IMG/VR virus record: IMGVR_UViG_3300042935_001018
Coordinates: 47,528-111,527 of that record
Source: a virus
Length of the DNA: 64,000 bases
Strand: one strand, 5' to 3'
Of this stretch, positions 36,908-45,610 are shown piece after piece (the stretch's first letter is position 1; each line of letters opens with the position of its first letter). The position numbers and the translations under genes are program-made. Below the pieces are notes generated by a model. That model searched no databases and was not told the origin of the DNA. It worked only from the letters and a program-made list of their open reading frames with translations.

Positions 36908-37923
36908 TTTTTAACTGTTAAGATGTATCTGAAGGTTTCTAACCAACTTTCTGTGTTTTTCGTAATCCCATGTTGGATGTTGTCTTGCTGGAGCATTAAC
37001 ATAAATGCTGTTGCATTTAACTGCTGGCAGGGCGATCCTAGGACATCTAATATAATACTAATCTGGGTGTCTGACAACTGTGGCTCCATGAGATTCATCA
37101 GTCCGTAGTTTTGATCTACTACGTGCTTACGTTCTAGGATCTTTGCAAGGATTTTAGTCTTCTGCACACCCTCTTCACACACCTCGTAAACATAGTCTAG
37201 GTCGGTGTTAGGGATAGTGGCGAGGTTCGGGAAATGTTTGAGGACACCCTTTATTCCTAGCCCCTTAACACCTTGTAGGTTATCGGAATTATCTCCTAGC
37301 AATGATTTTACAATCAAGTAATTGCTTGGGAGAACACCCTGCTCCTCTAGCACCTCTGCAGGTCCGTAGTTTTTCTTCTTTATAGGGGAGTGGACCCGGA
37401 CGTTATCATTGACAACCTGCATGAAGTCCTTATCCGAAGATACGATCGTGACCTTGCTCTGACTAAATTCCTTAGCTATAAAAGCAATCACGTCATCAGC
37501 CTCTACCTTGTTGATCGCAAGCAGGTCTACCGGTAGCATATGCAGGTATTCGACCAGTCGCTCGATCTGTGCGGACATAGAAGCGTACTCCTGATCCTTG
37601 TTGTCGTACATCTCCCAGTTGGTGATCCGACTAAGGTTCCGGTTGGCTTTATAGTCTGAGTTGACTAGCTTCCGGGCGGCTGTAGAGCCGGGTCCGTCAA
37701 AGACAATTATAATCCGGGTGGGATCAAAAGTCCTAACTAGAAATCCTAAGCTCTTAAGGAACCCAACAAGACCCCCGACATGGGAGCCTTGCGGATTCAT
37801 AAGATTAATCATCGTGAAATTCCTTATAAAGGTATTCATCGCGTCGATAACTAGGATGTTATCATTAAGTCTTCTGGGTTCCGATACCTGGATCTTAGCC
37901 AGTATATCGTCGTACTTACCCAT
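36904..37923 (-). CDS. 5'-3' exonuclease / flap endonuclease (T4 RNase H-like)
   Basis: 339 residues. The PIN-like FEN domain shows ILVIDAMNTFIRN near 23-35, RIIIVFDGPGSTAARK, NKVEADDVIAF and VTIVSSDKDFMQVV, which hold the acidic metal ligands, followed by the helix-hairpin-helix region GVKGLGIKGVLKHFP. It removes RNA primers and flaps, doing the job missing from the phage polymerase. Coupled to uvsX (ATG overlaps stop) and to the helicase gene. Confidence 0.93.
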   Translation of the reverse strand: MGKYDDILAKIQVSEPRRLNDNILVIDAMNTFIRNFTMINLMNPQGSHVGGLVGFLKSLGFLVRTFDPTRIIIVFDGPGSTAARKLVNSDYKANRNLSRITNWEMYDNKDQEYASMSAQIERLVEYLHMLPVDLLAINKVEADDVIAFIAKEFSQSKVTIVSSDKDFMQVVNDNVRVHSPIKKKNYGPAEVLEEQGVLPSNYLIVKSLLGDNSDNLQGVKGLGIKGVLKHFPNLATIPNTDLDYVYEVCEEGVQKTKILAKILERKHVVDQNYGLMNLMEPQLSDTQISIILDVLGSPCQQLNATAFMLMLQQDNIQHGITKNTESWLETFRYILTVKK

Positions 37924-39011
37924 TACACTTCCATGTTAAGGCCGAACTCTATTCCGATGTCTCGGATGTCCTCTTCCATACTGCCTTCCTCTACCAGCAC
38001 AAAATCGGTTGAACCGAGGGTCGTGAGCCAGTAGTCGGAATGTTCCTTTTTATAATTATCGATTGCTTTTTTTTCGTCTTCTAAGAAGCCGTGAGTAGTC
38101 ATGACGATCGCACCTCGGGTAGTGATACCGTTGATGTGGTTCTTATCTACCTGGATCTTAGTACGCTTGGCAAATTCTACCTGCTTACCTCCTTTGATAG
38201 CCTTGATCTTGCTGGTGCCGGAGTTGGTGATGTTACCAAAAGTGATTACCAAAGTAGCATCATACCACATCGCCATACCGCCCTTGTTCTGAAGCTTGGG
38301 CTGTTCCATCGGCATGCCGGGTTTCATAGTCCAAACCTTGTTGATAGCAACTAGAGTGTTGGTGTAAGGTTGACCTTCCTTCCTAGATAGGAGGATTTTC
38401 TGGTTGACGTTATTACCGAACTGGGTGCTCATAGCGCCGGCATTCCACTCGTTGTTGTTCTTGTTAGAACGAACTGATAGCTCACATGGTACCGAACCGA
38501 TTGAATCCCACAGGAACAAAAGGTTATGGGGTAGTTCTCCTTTCTTCTGCTCATCAATTAGATCGAGAATAAACGTTGATACGTCTTCGATAGTATTGAT
38601 GTTGCCTCGGTCTACGTAAAGGAAGAAACCTTCGAAGTCAATGATCTCTCCGGTGTCCTTATCAACAACCTCTTGGAACTGCAGACCCATCTCCCGGGCA
38701 TGCTCCCAGCTCCACTTCATCTCCGTGATAATGAATACTGGAAGTACTCCCATCTTCTGGGCTGCTACTGCAGCTTCTAGCAAAGCGGTAGTCTTTCCAG
38801 TATCACTATGACCTCGCAAAAGCGTGATGTGACCTTGAGGGATGCCAGGAATCGAAGTGATGTCCTGGAAAGCTTTAGATAGAGGAATCCATCTCTGCTC
38901 TTTGAACTTAACGCTAGCAGATGCTAGTCCCTTGTTCTTCTTAAACTTCCCGAGGTCGAAGTTATTCTTGATCGCTGCTTGAGCGACTTCAGAAATGCCT
39001 TTTTTAGCCAT
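37923..39011 (-). CDS. uvsX: UvsX/RecA-like recombinase
   Basis: 362 residues. Walker A RGHSDTGKTT is at 66-75 and Walker B LLFLWDSIGS near 163-172. A loop region ELSVRSNKNNNEWNAGAMS and the later TLVAINKVWTM, GGMAMWYDATLVITF segments match the UvsX branch rather than bacterial RecA. It drives strand exchange for recombination-dependent replication and repair with the gp32-like protein encoded 2 bases upstream. Confidence 0.94.
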   Translation of the reverse strand: MAKKGISEVAQAAIKNNFDLGKFKKNKGLASASVKFKEQRWIPLSKAFQDITSIPGIPQGHITLLRGHSDTGKTTALLEAAVAAQKMGVLPVFIITEMKWSWEHAREMGLQFQEVVDKDTGEIIDFEGFFLYVDRGNINTIEDVSTFILDLIDEQKKGELPHNLLFLWDSIGSVPCELSVRSNKNNNEWNAGAMSTQFGNNVNQKILLSRKEGQPYTNTLVAINKVWTMKPGMPMEQPKLQNKGGMAMWYDATLVITFGNITNSGTSKIKAIKGGKQVEFAKRTKIQVDKNHINGITTRGAIVMTTHGFLEDEKKAIDNYKKEHSDYWLTTLGSTDFVLVEEGSMEEDIRDIGIEFGLNMEV

Positions 39012-39013
39012 CC

Positions 39014-39835
39014 TTAGAAAGGTAGGTCGTCAGTATCCTTGAACAGATCGTCGAACTGACTTACTGCGTCTTTCTTCTCTGCGACTACACTCTCAAGAGT
39101 AAACGACTGCTTAGGTGCTTGGACGGCAGCAGGAGCTGATTGGATAGGAGCTGGTGCTGATTCTTCAGCAGTCTCTTCTCCGCCTGATAAGTAGCTTTCC
39201 AGCTGCTTTTTAATAAAGTTAAAATCGTACTTAGAGAATGAATCAACAGCTACGGGCTGATTTTTAATCCATGACTCTACTTTTGAGCTATCATCAGAAA
39301 GAGGAGTCTGCTTAGGACGAATACGTACTGATGTCGAAGGGTAAGGGTTACCTTGGGTAAGCTCTAGAGTCATATCCCATCCGTTGACAACATCGGTGTA
39401 GTCACCGATCTCCTCGTCTTCTGCAAGCTGTAAGAGAGTCTTATAAACCTCCTTACCGAAGCTCCATAGACGAACTCCTTTGTCTTCTTCACCTCGTACT
39501 ACTACTGGTGCGAAAACTCGCATCTTAGGGGAGATCTTTCCTGACAGAGACCAGTTGTCTTTGTCGGAAGTCTTACGAAGTTCATTTACGAAGTTAACGA
39601 TTGGATCTTGCTCTCCAAAATTGGTAAGAGCAATCATTGGGTATTTTCCAATACCGTAGTGGAAATACAGCTCCTTGAAAGGATAAGCTGGATTGTCGAA
39701 AGCCGGTACGATTCGGATCTGGTGCTTGCCGAAAGCCGGCTTCCAGAAGATCTTTTCGTAGTCTACTTTTTCGCGTTCTTGACGACCGCCACTCTGCATG
39801 GCGGACATCTTTTGTTTAATGAGGGATAAATCCAT
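39014..39835 (-). CDS. gp32-like single-stranded DNA-binding protein
   Basis: 273 residues. An N-terminal segment (MDLSLIKQKMSAMQSGG) is followed by the DNA-binding core with KIFWKPAFGKHQIRIVP and YPFKELYFHYGIGKYP, typical of T4 gp32 relatives. A flexible Ala/Pro/Gln linker (PAPIQSAPAAVQAPK) leads to an acidic tail ending DDLFKDTDDLPF, the kind that recruits replication partners. It has its own promoter and is expected to be expressed early and strongly. Confidence 0.93.
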   Translation of the reverse strand: MDLSLIKQKMSAMQSGGRQEREKVDYEKIFWKPAFGKHQIRIVPAFDNPAYPFKELYFHYGIGKYPMIALTNFGEQDPIVNFVNELRKTSDKDNWSLSGKISPKMRVFAPVVVRGEEDKGVRLWSFGKEVYKTLLQLAEDEEIGDYTDVVNGWDMTLELTQGNPYPSTSVRIRPKQTPLSDDSSKVESWIKNQPVAVDSFSKYDFNFIKKQLESYLSGGEETAEESAPAPIQSAPAAVQAPKQSFTLESVVAEKKDAVSQFDDLFKDTDDLPF

Positions 39836-39868
39836 AATAATAATAACTGATTAATAACTGTTACATAA

Positions 39869-39900
39869 CTAATTTAAGAAAAAAACCTTTACGATCCAAC
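39869..39900 (-). promoter_or_regulatory. Bacteroidota-type promoter for the gp32-like gene
   Basis: Minus-strand GTTG (39900..39897), 20 bases, TAAATTAG (39876..39869), in a 65-base gap. The A-rich stretch before the ATG is otherwise empty. Confidence 0.65.
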
Positions 39901-40356
39901 TTACAGCTCAACTATTTTGTGGAGTCTGGTATTGATTCGTTTTAGTTCATTACCGCGGGTCAGCAAGATGCAGTTGCGGTAGTCGTTCCAGTCTACTTTG
40001 TAGCTGGGGTCAAGGTACCCGTCATTCAGCTCTTTGATGAGCGTGTTAAGGGCGTTGATAGTGTAAAGGGTGTTAGATTCTTTTTTACGATGAACCAAAA
40101 TCGTATTATCTAAAAAGTTAGCAACGTTGTTAAAGTCAACGTTATAAGTGCAAATAAACTCATCGTTGCTTTTTGCATGGAGTACAAAAATCTTGCTATA
40201 TAGAATAGTATACCTCTTACTGATCGTAGAGATTAGTTCTTCAAGATGTTCTTCTGTGGTAAAGGTACAGAACAGTTTATTACTCATGTCGTCATTCCAG
40301 GTTAAGGTTTCACTGACGAAGTCATAACCGGATATAGGTGGGAATTTAACTTCCAT
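39901..40356 (-). CDS. Hypothetical protein (151 aa)
   Basis: ATG at 40356. The product is alpha/beta with several strands (YDFVSETLTWNDDMSNKLFC; YTILYSKIFVLHAKSNDEF) and a positively charged end (NDYRNCILLTRGNELKRINTR). No domain recognised. It sits between the polymerase-like gene and the gp32-like gene, so a replication-associated role is possible from context only. Confidence 0.65.
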   Translation of the reverse strand: MEVKFPPISGYDFVSETLTWNDDMSNKLFCTFTTEEHLEELISTISKRYTILYSKIFVLHAKSNDEFICTYNVDFNNVANFLDNTILVHRKKESNTLYTINALNTLIKELNDGYLDPSYKVDWNDYRNCILLTRGNELKRINTRLHKIVEL

Positions 40357-40364
40357 TATAAATA
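40357..40364 (-). promoter_or_regulatory. TATTTATA motif abutting the ATG at 40356
   Basis: Minus-strand TTATATTTATAATGG: the motif ends exactly where the start codon begins, which is hard to reconcile with a promoter -10 element at this copy. Confidence 0.3.
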
Positions 40365-40371
40365 TAATTTA

Positions 40372-41712
40372 CTAGTCTAAAACTAGATTATTGCCAAACT
40401 TAAACTTAACAGGATATTTTCCCCCCTGTTCTAGGATTTTCTTTAGATTCTCTAACGTCTCTTTACCGTCCTCAAGGAAGAAGTCAAACAAGATAGCATC
40501 ATAAGTATATAACGTAACCTTTGTTTTTTTGGCTTGGAGGTACTTTAGCACCTCTTTTAATATAAGAACGTTCCGGCTAGTTTCCAAGCTCTGGATGACA
40601 TAATTAAAAAGTTTCTGAGGATTCATATCCTTTAGGGTACTATAAAAGGGCTTCTTGGAGATAGGAGCATATACGACTCCGTTCTCAAGGAACTCCTTCC
40701 ATAACTGGGTAGTGTAAATAGATACCCTATCAAAGAATTCGATATGACGCCATTTGTCCGGCACACCTCCGTACATGATCTGGAAGGTATTGGTCTTGGA
40801 TTGACGGTATTCGTCTTCGGTTAATTCCTCTTTATTGAAGTACAGACGTCCTAGCTGGGTATGAACACTTTCAGGTGTAAACTCGTATCCTAGAATCTCT
40901 GCAATCAGACGGATGTGGTAGCCGTCAAAGTCAAACTCTACAAATCGTCCACTACGCGGGATAAAGCATTTTCGGTACTCGTCTTTTTTGGGGATCGCGG
41001 CGAAGTTAACACTATTAAAGGCAGAAGTAGGACGGCTAGTGGGATTATACAGATTGTAGCTAGTAAAGCAAATGTTATCTGAAATGCTAAATTTTGGATT
41101 CGCAGGAGTAAACTTTTCAATAAATTTGTCATAAATAATTCTAATTCCAGATTGTTCAGCTAAATAAAAAACTCCGGTAGTTAACCGGTTGTAGAACTCC
41201 CAGGCCGGTAGCTCCAGTATATAACTATACTCGGTAATGACTTCCTCTAGGGATCTGTAATTTCTCTCACATCTCTCAAATAATTTAGAGATAGGGATGA
41301 TAGAGTTTAGGTCGGGCTTATCCCTGTAATGATTATAGTACCAGCTTATAACCTGAGGAGGGTTCGGTAGTTCCAAACTCTCGTACTCTGCCATAGAGTA
41401 CATCAGGTTAATATCGTTGATATTACCGTGAGAGAAATGATATAAGAAGTTCTTCTTATTAAACGTATATAGGGTAGTAAAGCAGTTTAATAACTGCTGT
41501 ATGCGTTCTTTAGGTACGTTAATTCCTTCGGAATGATTTACGGGAATAATGTATCCGGAGTCGTGTTGGTTAGGGCGTACGTAAACACAAACAGCAGTAT
41601 TAAGTATAGGATGGTAGTAGTCGTTACCTGAAACGATCTCGACATAGCCACCTTGTCTACCAAGGGCTTGTAGGTAGTTAAACTGCTCTTGACTCTCGAC
41701 GATATAAAACAT
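40372..41712 (-). CDS. Divergent DNA polymerase A-like protein (second copy)
   Basis: 446 residues. The C-terminal half has the three polymerase-A palm motifs in weakened form: motif A VEFDFDGYHIRL around 269-280, motif B RQSKTNTFQIMYGG around 312-325 (Arg, Lys, Phe and Tyr-Gly kept), and motif C LYTYDAILFDF around 406-416, where the usual HDE reads YDA. The two catalytic aspartates remain. The N-terminal half is not a clear exonuclease. It could be a repair or priming polymerase, a replisome accessory or a decayed paralogue. It has its own early-type promoter. Confidence 0.75.
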   Translation of the reverse strand: MFYIVESQEQFNYLQALGRQGGYVEIVSGNDYYHPILNTAVCVYVRPNQHDSGYIIPVNHSEGINVPKERIQQLLNCFTTLYTFNKKNFLYHFSHGNINDINLMYSMAEYESLELPNPPQVISWYYNHYRDKPDLNSIIPISKLFERCERNYRSLEEVITEYSYILELPAWEFYNRLTTGVFYLAEQSGIRIIYDKFIEKFTPANPKFSISDNICFTSYNLYNPTSRPTSAFNSVNFAAIPKKDEYRKCFIPRSGRFVEFDFDGYHIRLIAEILGYEFTPESVHTQLGRLYFNKEELTEDEYRQSKTNTFQIMYGGVPDKWRHIEFFDRVSIYTTQLWKEFLENGVVYAPISKKPFYSTLKDMNPQKLFNYVIQSLETSRNVLILKEVLKYLQAKKTKVTLYTYDAILFDFFLEDGKETLENLKKILEQGGKYPVKFKFGNNLVLD

Positions 41713-41733
41713 AACCCATTTCCATAACCTTTC

Positions 41734-41764
41734 CTAATATACGAAAGAAGTTTCATTGCGCAAA
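41734..41764 (-). promoter_or_regulatory. Bacteroidota-type promoter for the second polymerase-like gene
   Basis: Minus-strand TTTG (41764..41761), 19 bases, TATATTAG (41741..41734). The upstream element lies in the last codons of the preceding gene, so early-type replication genes begin here after the late tail genes. Confidence 0.72.
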
Positions 41765-42349
41765 CTGTGCTAAGTCGGTTAATACTGCTGATATACCGGG
41801 TAGTGTCTTCTCAGCTTGCTCTAGCTGTTTTCTGTTTTTTGATTTAATTCCCGGTATAATATAAGCACCACTTGTTGTATCTTCAACAGATCCTTGAATA
41901 ATCCACATCATTTCAAGAATATCGTAACCTGGATGAAAGTAAAGAGTGGATTTCTTTTTTAATGCTTGGTATGTAGATTTTGAAATCTCAATAATTTGAC
42001 CAGTTACTTTCTCTTTTGCAAAATATCGCATGATTGCACTCTCCTGTGTAGAAGGCATCGGATAGTGAGGAGGTAAAGGTAAAGTTTTTCTTAAAGCAAA
42101 TAAATTAGGATCGTTTACAAGTACATCATAGTCCGTTAGGTAGGGCTGGTCTCGTTCAAAATCTGTTCTAAAATCTCTACTCACATTTAAAAGCGTGTTT
42201 TCACCGTCTCCCGGTGCTTTACCGGTATAGGCTTGTCCGGTACTGCTTTTAAAATAAAAGCCTGTATAAACTAGTCCTGTAGTGGATAGCTCATATTCAT
42301 CTCCGTAAGTGTACTGAGGTTCTGTTACTTTAAATTTAGGCAGGTACAT
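41753..42349 (-). CDS. Hypothetical structural protein (198 aa), baseplate region
   Basis: ATG at 42349, one base after the hub gene stop. The product has a beta-rich N-terminal half (YTYGDEYELSTTGLVYTGFYF) and a helical C-terminal half (QLEQAEKTLPGISAVLTDLAQ) with the segment YFAKEKVTGQIIEISKSTYQ between them. No domain is recognised, but its place at the end of the baseplate gene run suggests a baseplate component. Confidence 0.65.
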   Translation of the reverse strand: MYLPKFKVTEPQYTYGDEYELSTTGLVYTGFYFKSSTGQAYTGKAPGDGENTLLNVSRDFRTDFERDQPYLTDYDVLVNDPNLFALRKTLPLPPHYPMPSTQESAIMRYFAKEKVTGQIIEISKSTYQALKKKSTLYFHPGYDILEMMWIIQGSVEDTTSGAYIIPGIKSKNRKQLEQAEKTLPGISAVLTDLAQFAQ

Positions 42350-42350
42350 A

Positions 42351-45305
42351 CTAGTCTAATCCGTGAATTTTTCTTGCTTCTGCTACTAGAGTAGCTCTAT
42401 CTTTTCCAGCATATTGTACGTGAGCAACATCCCAGCCCATCCCATATTCTTTCCAAGTTGGATCAGTTTGTGCGAAATCTCCTCCCCATTCTAGTCCTAG
42501 CTGCTTGGCGTATTTACCAACAGCTTTAAAGAACTCTGCAGGAATATCGTAGGATCCGTTTACCTGATTCCATGAATACCTCCTGTCTATAATATCAGCA
42601 GCTAAAGATGCTCTTCGTGGATTATCTGAAGTACCTACAACTACGTTATGAAACCCAAGAGTAACCTTGCTCTTACCTTCTCTATATTTCTGAGCCTGAT
42701 CTGAAACGCTTCTATATCCGTTACCGATAGTAGGTTGCCATTCTGTGGCGGCAACTCCTGTGTTTAGTCCATCTCTCTCAAGTAGGGTCAAAAGTACTGT
42801 AATTTTGTCTCTAAATTTAGGATGCAGATCTTCTATAGCTCTAGTAGTGGTAAGATCTCTAGAAGGAGAGCTTATCTGCTTAACCTGTTTTCTAGCAGTG
42901 TCTAGTACATCTGCTACTCCTACTGTAAAGTACGTACCTGTTTTACCTTCAGAAATAAACATCTGAGATCTTAAAGAGGTAGTCCAGCTGGTCGGGTTAA
43001 TAGTGTGTTCAACTCCGGTAAGTAGAAAAGCTACAGCAGCTTTATCTTTATTCACTTTATAAGGAGCTGGCAGTATATTAGGGTTTATATCGAAACTACT
43101 TCCGATTACCATTCCTGATGTTCCGTCTAAAGTGAATCCTAATTCAAACGGAATCACAAAAGAAGCCTGTCGACCGGTCTTTGCTGAAACTCTATTGATA
43201 AACTCCATGTATGTTTGTCGTACTATTTCAGGATCTTCTTCTACAACAATTCTGCCCAGGTTATAAACTTCGTCGTAATATCTCAGTACCTTATACGGGA
43301 TTCCTCCTGCTAGTTCAATTTCTTCTACACCTTCAATCGGTACTACTTTTGAAGTGAAGTCAGCCTTAACTGGGATTATATTATCTATAAGTCCTTCGTT
43401 TAACTGTGAGAAGGCTGTTGCTTCCATTCCTAGAGATTCCGCACCGGCTTGAGCCGAGATTGCAATCATGGTTGTAATCTTAGGAGAGAGTTTACTTTCT
43501 AAAGATACATTTCGGATTATGGACTTATTTCCTAGTAATTCGATCTTAGGACGGGTAGGATCAATACGAATATAGTTACGGTCTACAATCCTGTATACTG
43601 CTCTAGCTTCATCATAATCAATATCGAAAGCATTCATCTGCCCTAAAGCTGATTGAACATCTTTCATAATACTCATTACTAGTTCGTAAATAGAAACTTC
43701 ATTATTAGTACTGTTGCTAAAGTTACTATCGTATACCTGTAGGATATGATCTAGGTTAAGCCAGATACTTCTGATTAACGGTGTGTCTAGGTCAGGGTCC
43801 TTAGCTTTAAAATCTTCTGCTATTCCCAAAAGCAGTTGCATAGTACTCCGAGGAATAAAACATACTTTAGGGTCAACAGAAAAATGTAAGTCAAAAGAAC
43901 GGTACCTGCGGTAGCCTGATTCGTCTATATCAAAAGTAACGATATTATCAGCTCCGCTTTTAAGAGCTAGCTTATTTAGGATAGTCAAGAAAGTATCTAG
44001 TTTTATGTAGACAGGATCTCTATCGGTAGGTTGCTTAAAATGAGAAGGGTCTGTGATGTTAGTAGAAACGAGTATGTATTTACCGTAGGAAGGAGCTTGA
44101 TCTACTAAAGTATTGAGAACATCTAATTTAAATTCTCGCTGGGGAATGCTTTTATCGGTGGAGGATAATGTAGTTATTTCATCCTGTAGAAGTCCGTCTA
44201 GATCAGGAGCAGATAGTTGAATACCTGTTGCTATATTCTCTCCTTCTTCTGCTAATGTATCAGCATAATCTTTAACCTTCTTACCTGCTTTAAAAGCTAT
44301 TTTTTGCTTTTCTTTTTTAGGTAAAGAGAGGTACTCTGCTCTATCGGAAATTGTTTGAGCGTTTCCTCCACCCGCATTAGTAAAAACTACAGCTGCACTT
44401 ACTGCCCAGGATTTTAGCGTTGTAAGAGCGTAATGCAGTACTGTCTTTTCTGAGTAGTAGTTATCTAATAGACTTCCTATCGGGCCGCCGGTAAAAGAAT
44501 TGTTTCTACTATTCTTGGCATCTTCCTGTGCCTGTTCTCTGTTTGCGGTAGAAGGGAAGGTAAACGTTGACTTTAATGATTCGATAATCTCTCCAAATGT
44601 AATAATGGAAGTTGTACATTCGTAACTTCCATCAGGATTTAAACTCCAAGAGAAGTTTTTAACAAATCCAAAAATAGCATCGTACTGGTAGTTGTAATCT
44701 TTTTTTCTAGTTTCGATCGCATTAAGTAAGGAGTTTTTAGTCCACTTCTTAGAATTATCGTATAGGTTTAACGGAACCATGTCCGTCTTCACTTTTCCAT
44801 CTGAATCTACGTAGGTACTTGTACCGAACTCCAGAAGGACTGTATACCCCGGTCTCATATAGAGCACGTCCATTATCTCAAGCTGCTCTACTGACCAGCA
44901 TTTAAACTGTACGCTAGCTGTTCTCAGGGTACCGAATCTCTGGTGAGCTTTTATACTGACCTGAGTAATACCGGGTTTTGGACGGATACCGAACTGTGGG
45001 GTGTTTTGATATCCTGCTGCTAGATCGGTAGGATCATTATTGGGATTATACCCTTCTAATACATTTGTTCTTGCAAGTTCGGTACCTGTCTTACCGAAAA
45101 TTTGAGCTTTTGAAGAATTAGGAGTAACAGATACTGAGGAGCTTAGACGTACCCAGGGTACTCTAGAACTAACATACTTAATTCTAGATTGAGGATCTAA
45201 AACAGTTCCATTGAATTCTGAAGACTGAGCTAGTACTGCTTGTCTTAGTTCAATACTGTCAGAGACACCTTTATCAAATGCATCACCAATTCTTAAAACT
45301 CCCAT
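42351..45305 (-). CDS. Baseplate hub protein with C-terminal M15-like peptidase domain
   Basis: 984 residues. Most of the protein is a beta-rich hub-like region (for example FGTLRTASVQFKCWSVEQLEIMD and LYMRPGYTVLLEFGTS, typical of gp27/gpD-like hub proteins). The last 150 residues resemble D-Ala-D-Ala carboxypeptidase/endopeptidase M15: GNGYRSVSDQAQKYREG, a likely zinc His in VTLGFHN, Asp in SLAADIID, WGGDF, and a final His in WDVAHVQYAG near residue 962. A loop of about 12 residues separates the first His from the Asp. It would open peptidoglycan during DNA entry. LysM and other baseplate genes precede it. Confidence 0.85.
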   Translation of the reverse strand: MGVLRIGDAFDKGVSDSIELRQAVLAQSSEFNGTVLDPQSRIKYVSSRVPWVRLSSSVSVTPNSSKAQIFGKTGTELARTNVLEGYNPNNDPTDLAAGYQNTPQFGIRPKPGITQVSIKAHQRFGTLRTASVQFKCWSVEQLEIMDVLYMRPGYTVLLEFGTSTYVDSDGKVKTDMVPLNLYDNSKKWTKNSLLNAIETRKKDYNYQYDAIFGFVKNFSWSLNPDGSYECTTSIITFGEIIESLKSTFTFPSTANREQAQEDAKNSRNNSFTGGPIGSLLDNYYSEKTVLHYALTTLKSWAVSAAVVFTNAGGGNAQTISDRAEYLSLPKKEKQKIAFKAGKKVKDYADTLAEEGENIATGIQLSAPDLDGLLQDEITTLSSTDKSIPQREFKLDVLNTLVDQAPSYGKYILVSTNITDPSHFKQPTDRDPVYIKLDTFLTILNKLALKSGADNIVTFDIDESGYRRYRSFDLHFSVDPKVCFIPRSTMQLLLGIAEDFKAKDPDLDTPLIRSIWLNLDHILQVYDSNFSNSTNNEVSIYELVMSIMKDVQSALGQMNAFDIDYDEARAVYRIVDRNYIRIDPTRPKIELLGNKSIIRNVSLESKLSPKITTMIAISAQAGAESLGMEATAFSQLNEGLIDNIIPVKADFTSKVVPIEGVEEIELAGGIPYKVLRYYDEVYNLGRIVVEEDPEIVRQTYMEFINRVSAKTGRQASFVIPFELGFTLDGTSGMVIGSSFDINPNILPAPYKVNKDKAAVAFLLTGVEHTINPTSWTTSLRSQMFISEGKTGTYFTVGVADVLDTARKQVKQISSPSRDLTTTRAIEDLHPKFRDKITVLLTLLERDGLNTGVAATEWQPTIGNGYRSVSDQAQKYREGKSKVTLGFHNVVVGTSDNPRRASLAADIIDRRYSWNQVNGSYDIPAEFFKAVGKYAKQLGLEWGGDFAQTDPTWKEYGMGWDVAHVQYAGKDRATLVAEARKIHGLD

Positions 45306-45610
45306 TATCTTTCTCTATTTTCTTTTCTAAAAAGCTCTTCTGCTAGACCTGCCTGTGAAGGTATTCTCAGCTGTAGGCCTGGTTCGATAAATAAAGTGTC
45401 TTTTCTAACTTGCGGGTTTGCACTAGCGATAATCCACCAAAGATCTGAATCTCCGTAGAATTGCTTGGCTAGTATATCAAAGCGATCTCCTACCGTAGTA
45501 ATTACGTAGTAGTCTTGAGTAGATGCTGCCGGTGCTACATAAACAGTAGTCTGTTTGTATTCAGTTCCGTCGTCGGTCTTGGTAACAGGTATGGAATTGT
45601 ATCTACTCAT
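45305..45610 (-). CDS. Small LysM-domain baseplate protein (gp53 / tail-protein-X-like)
   Basis: 101 residues. After a polar N-terminus, a LysM-type fold is visible: DYYVITTVGDRFDILAKQFYGDSDLWWIIASAN then GLQLRIPS. In contractile tails such small LysM proteins bind the hub to the wedge or sheath. It overlaps both flanking baseplate genes. Confidence 0.85.
   Translation of the reverse strand: MSRYNSIPVTKTDDGTEYKQTTVYVAPAASTQDYYVITTVGDRFDILAKQFYGDSDLWWIIASANPQVRKDTLFIEPGLQLRIPSQAGLAEELFRKENRER

Noticed and set aside
41538-41756. 72-codon frame with a hydrophobic end overlapping the second polymerase-like gene
   Set aside because: Out-of-frame shadow of the start of the 446-residue gene.
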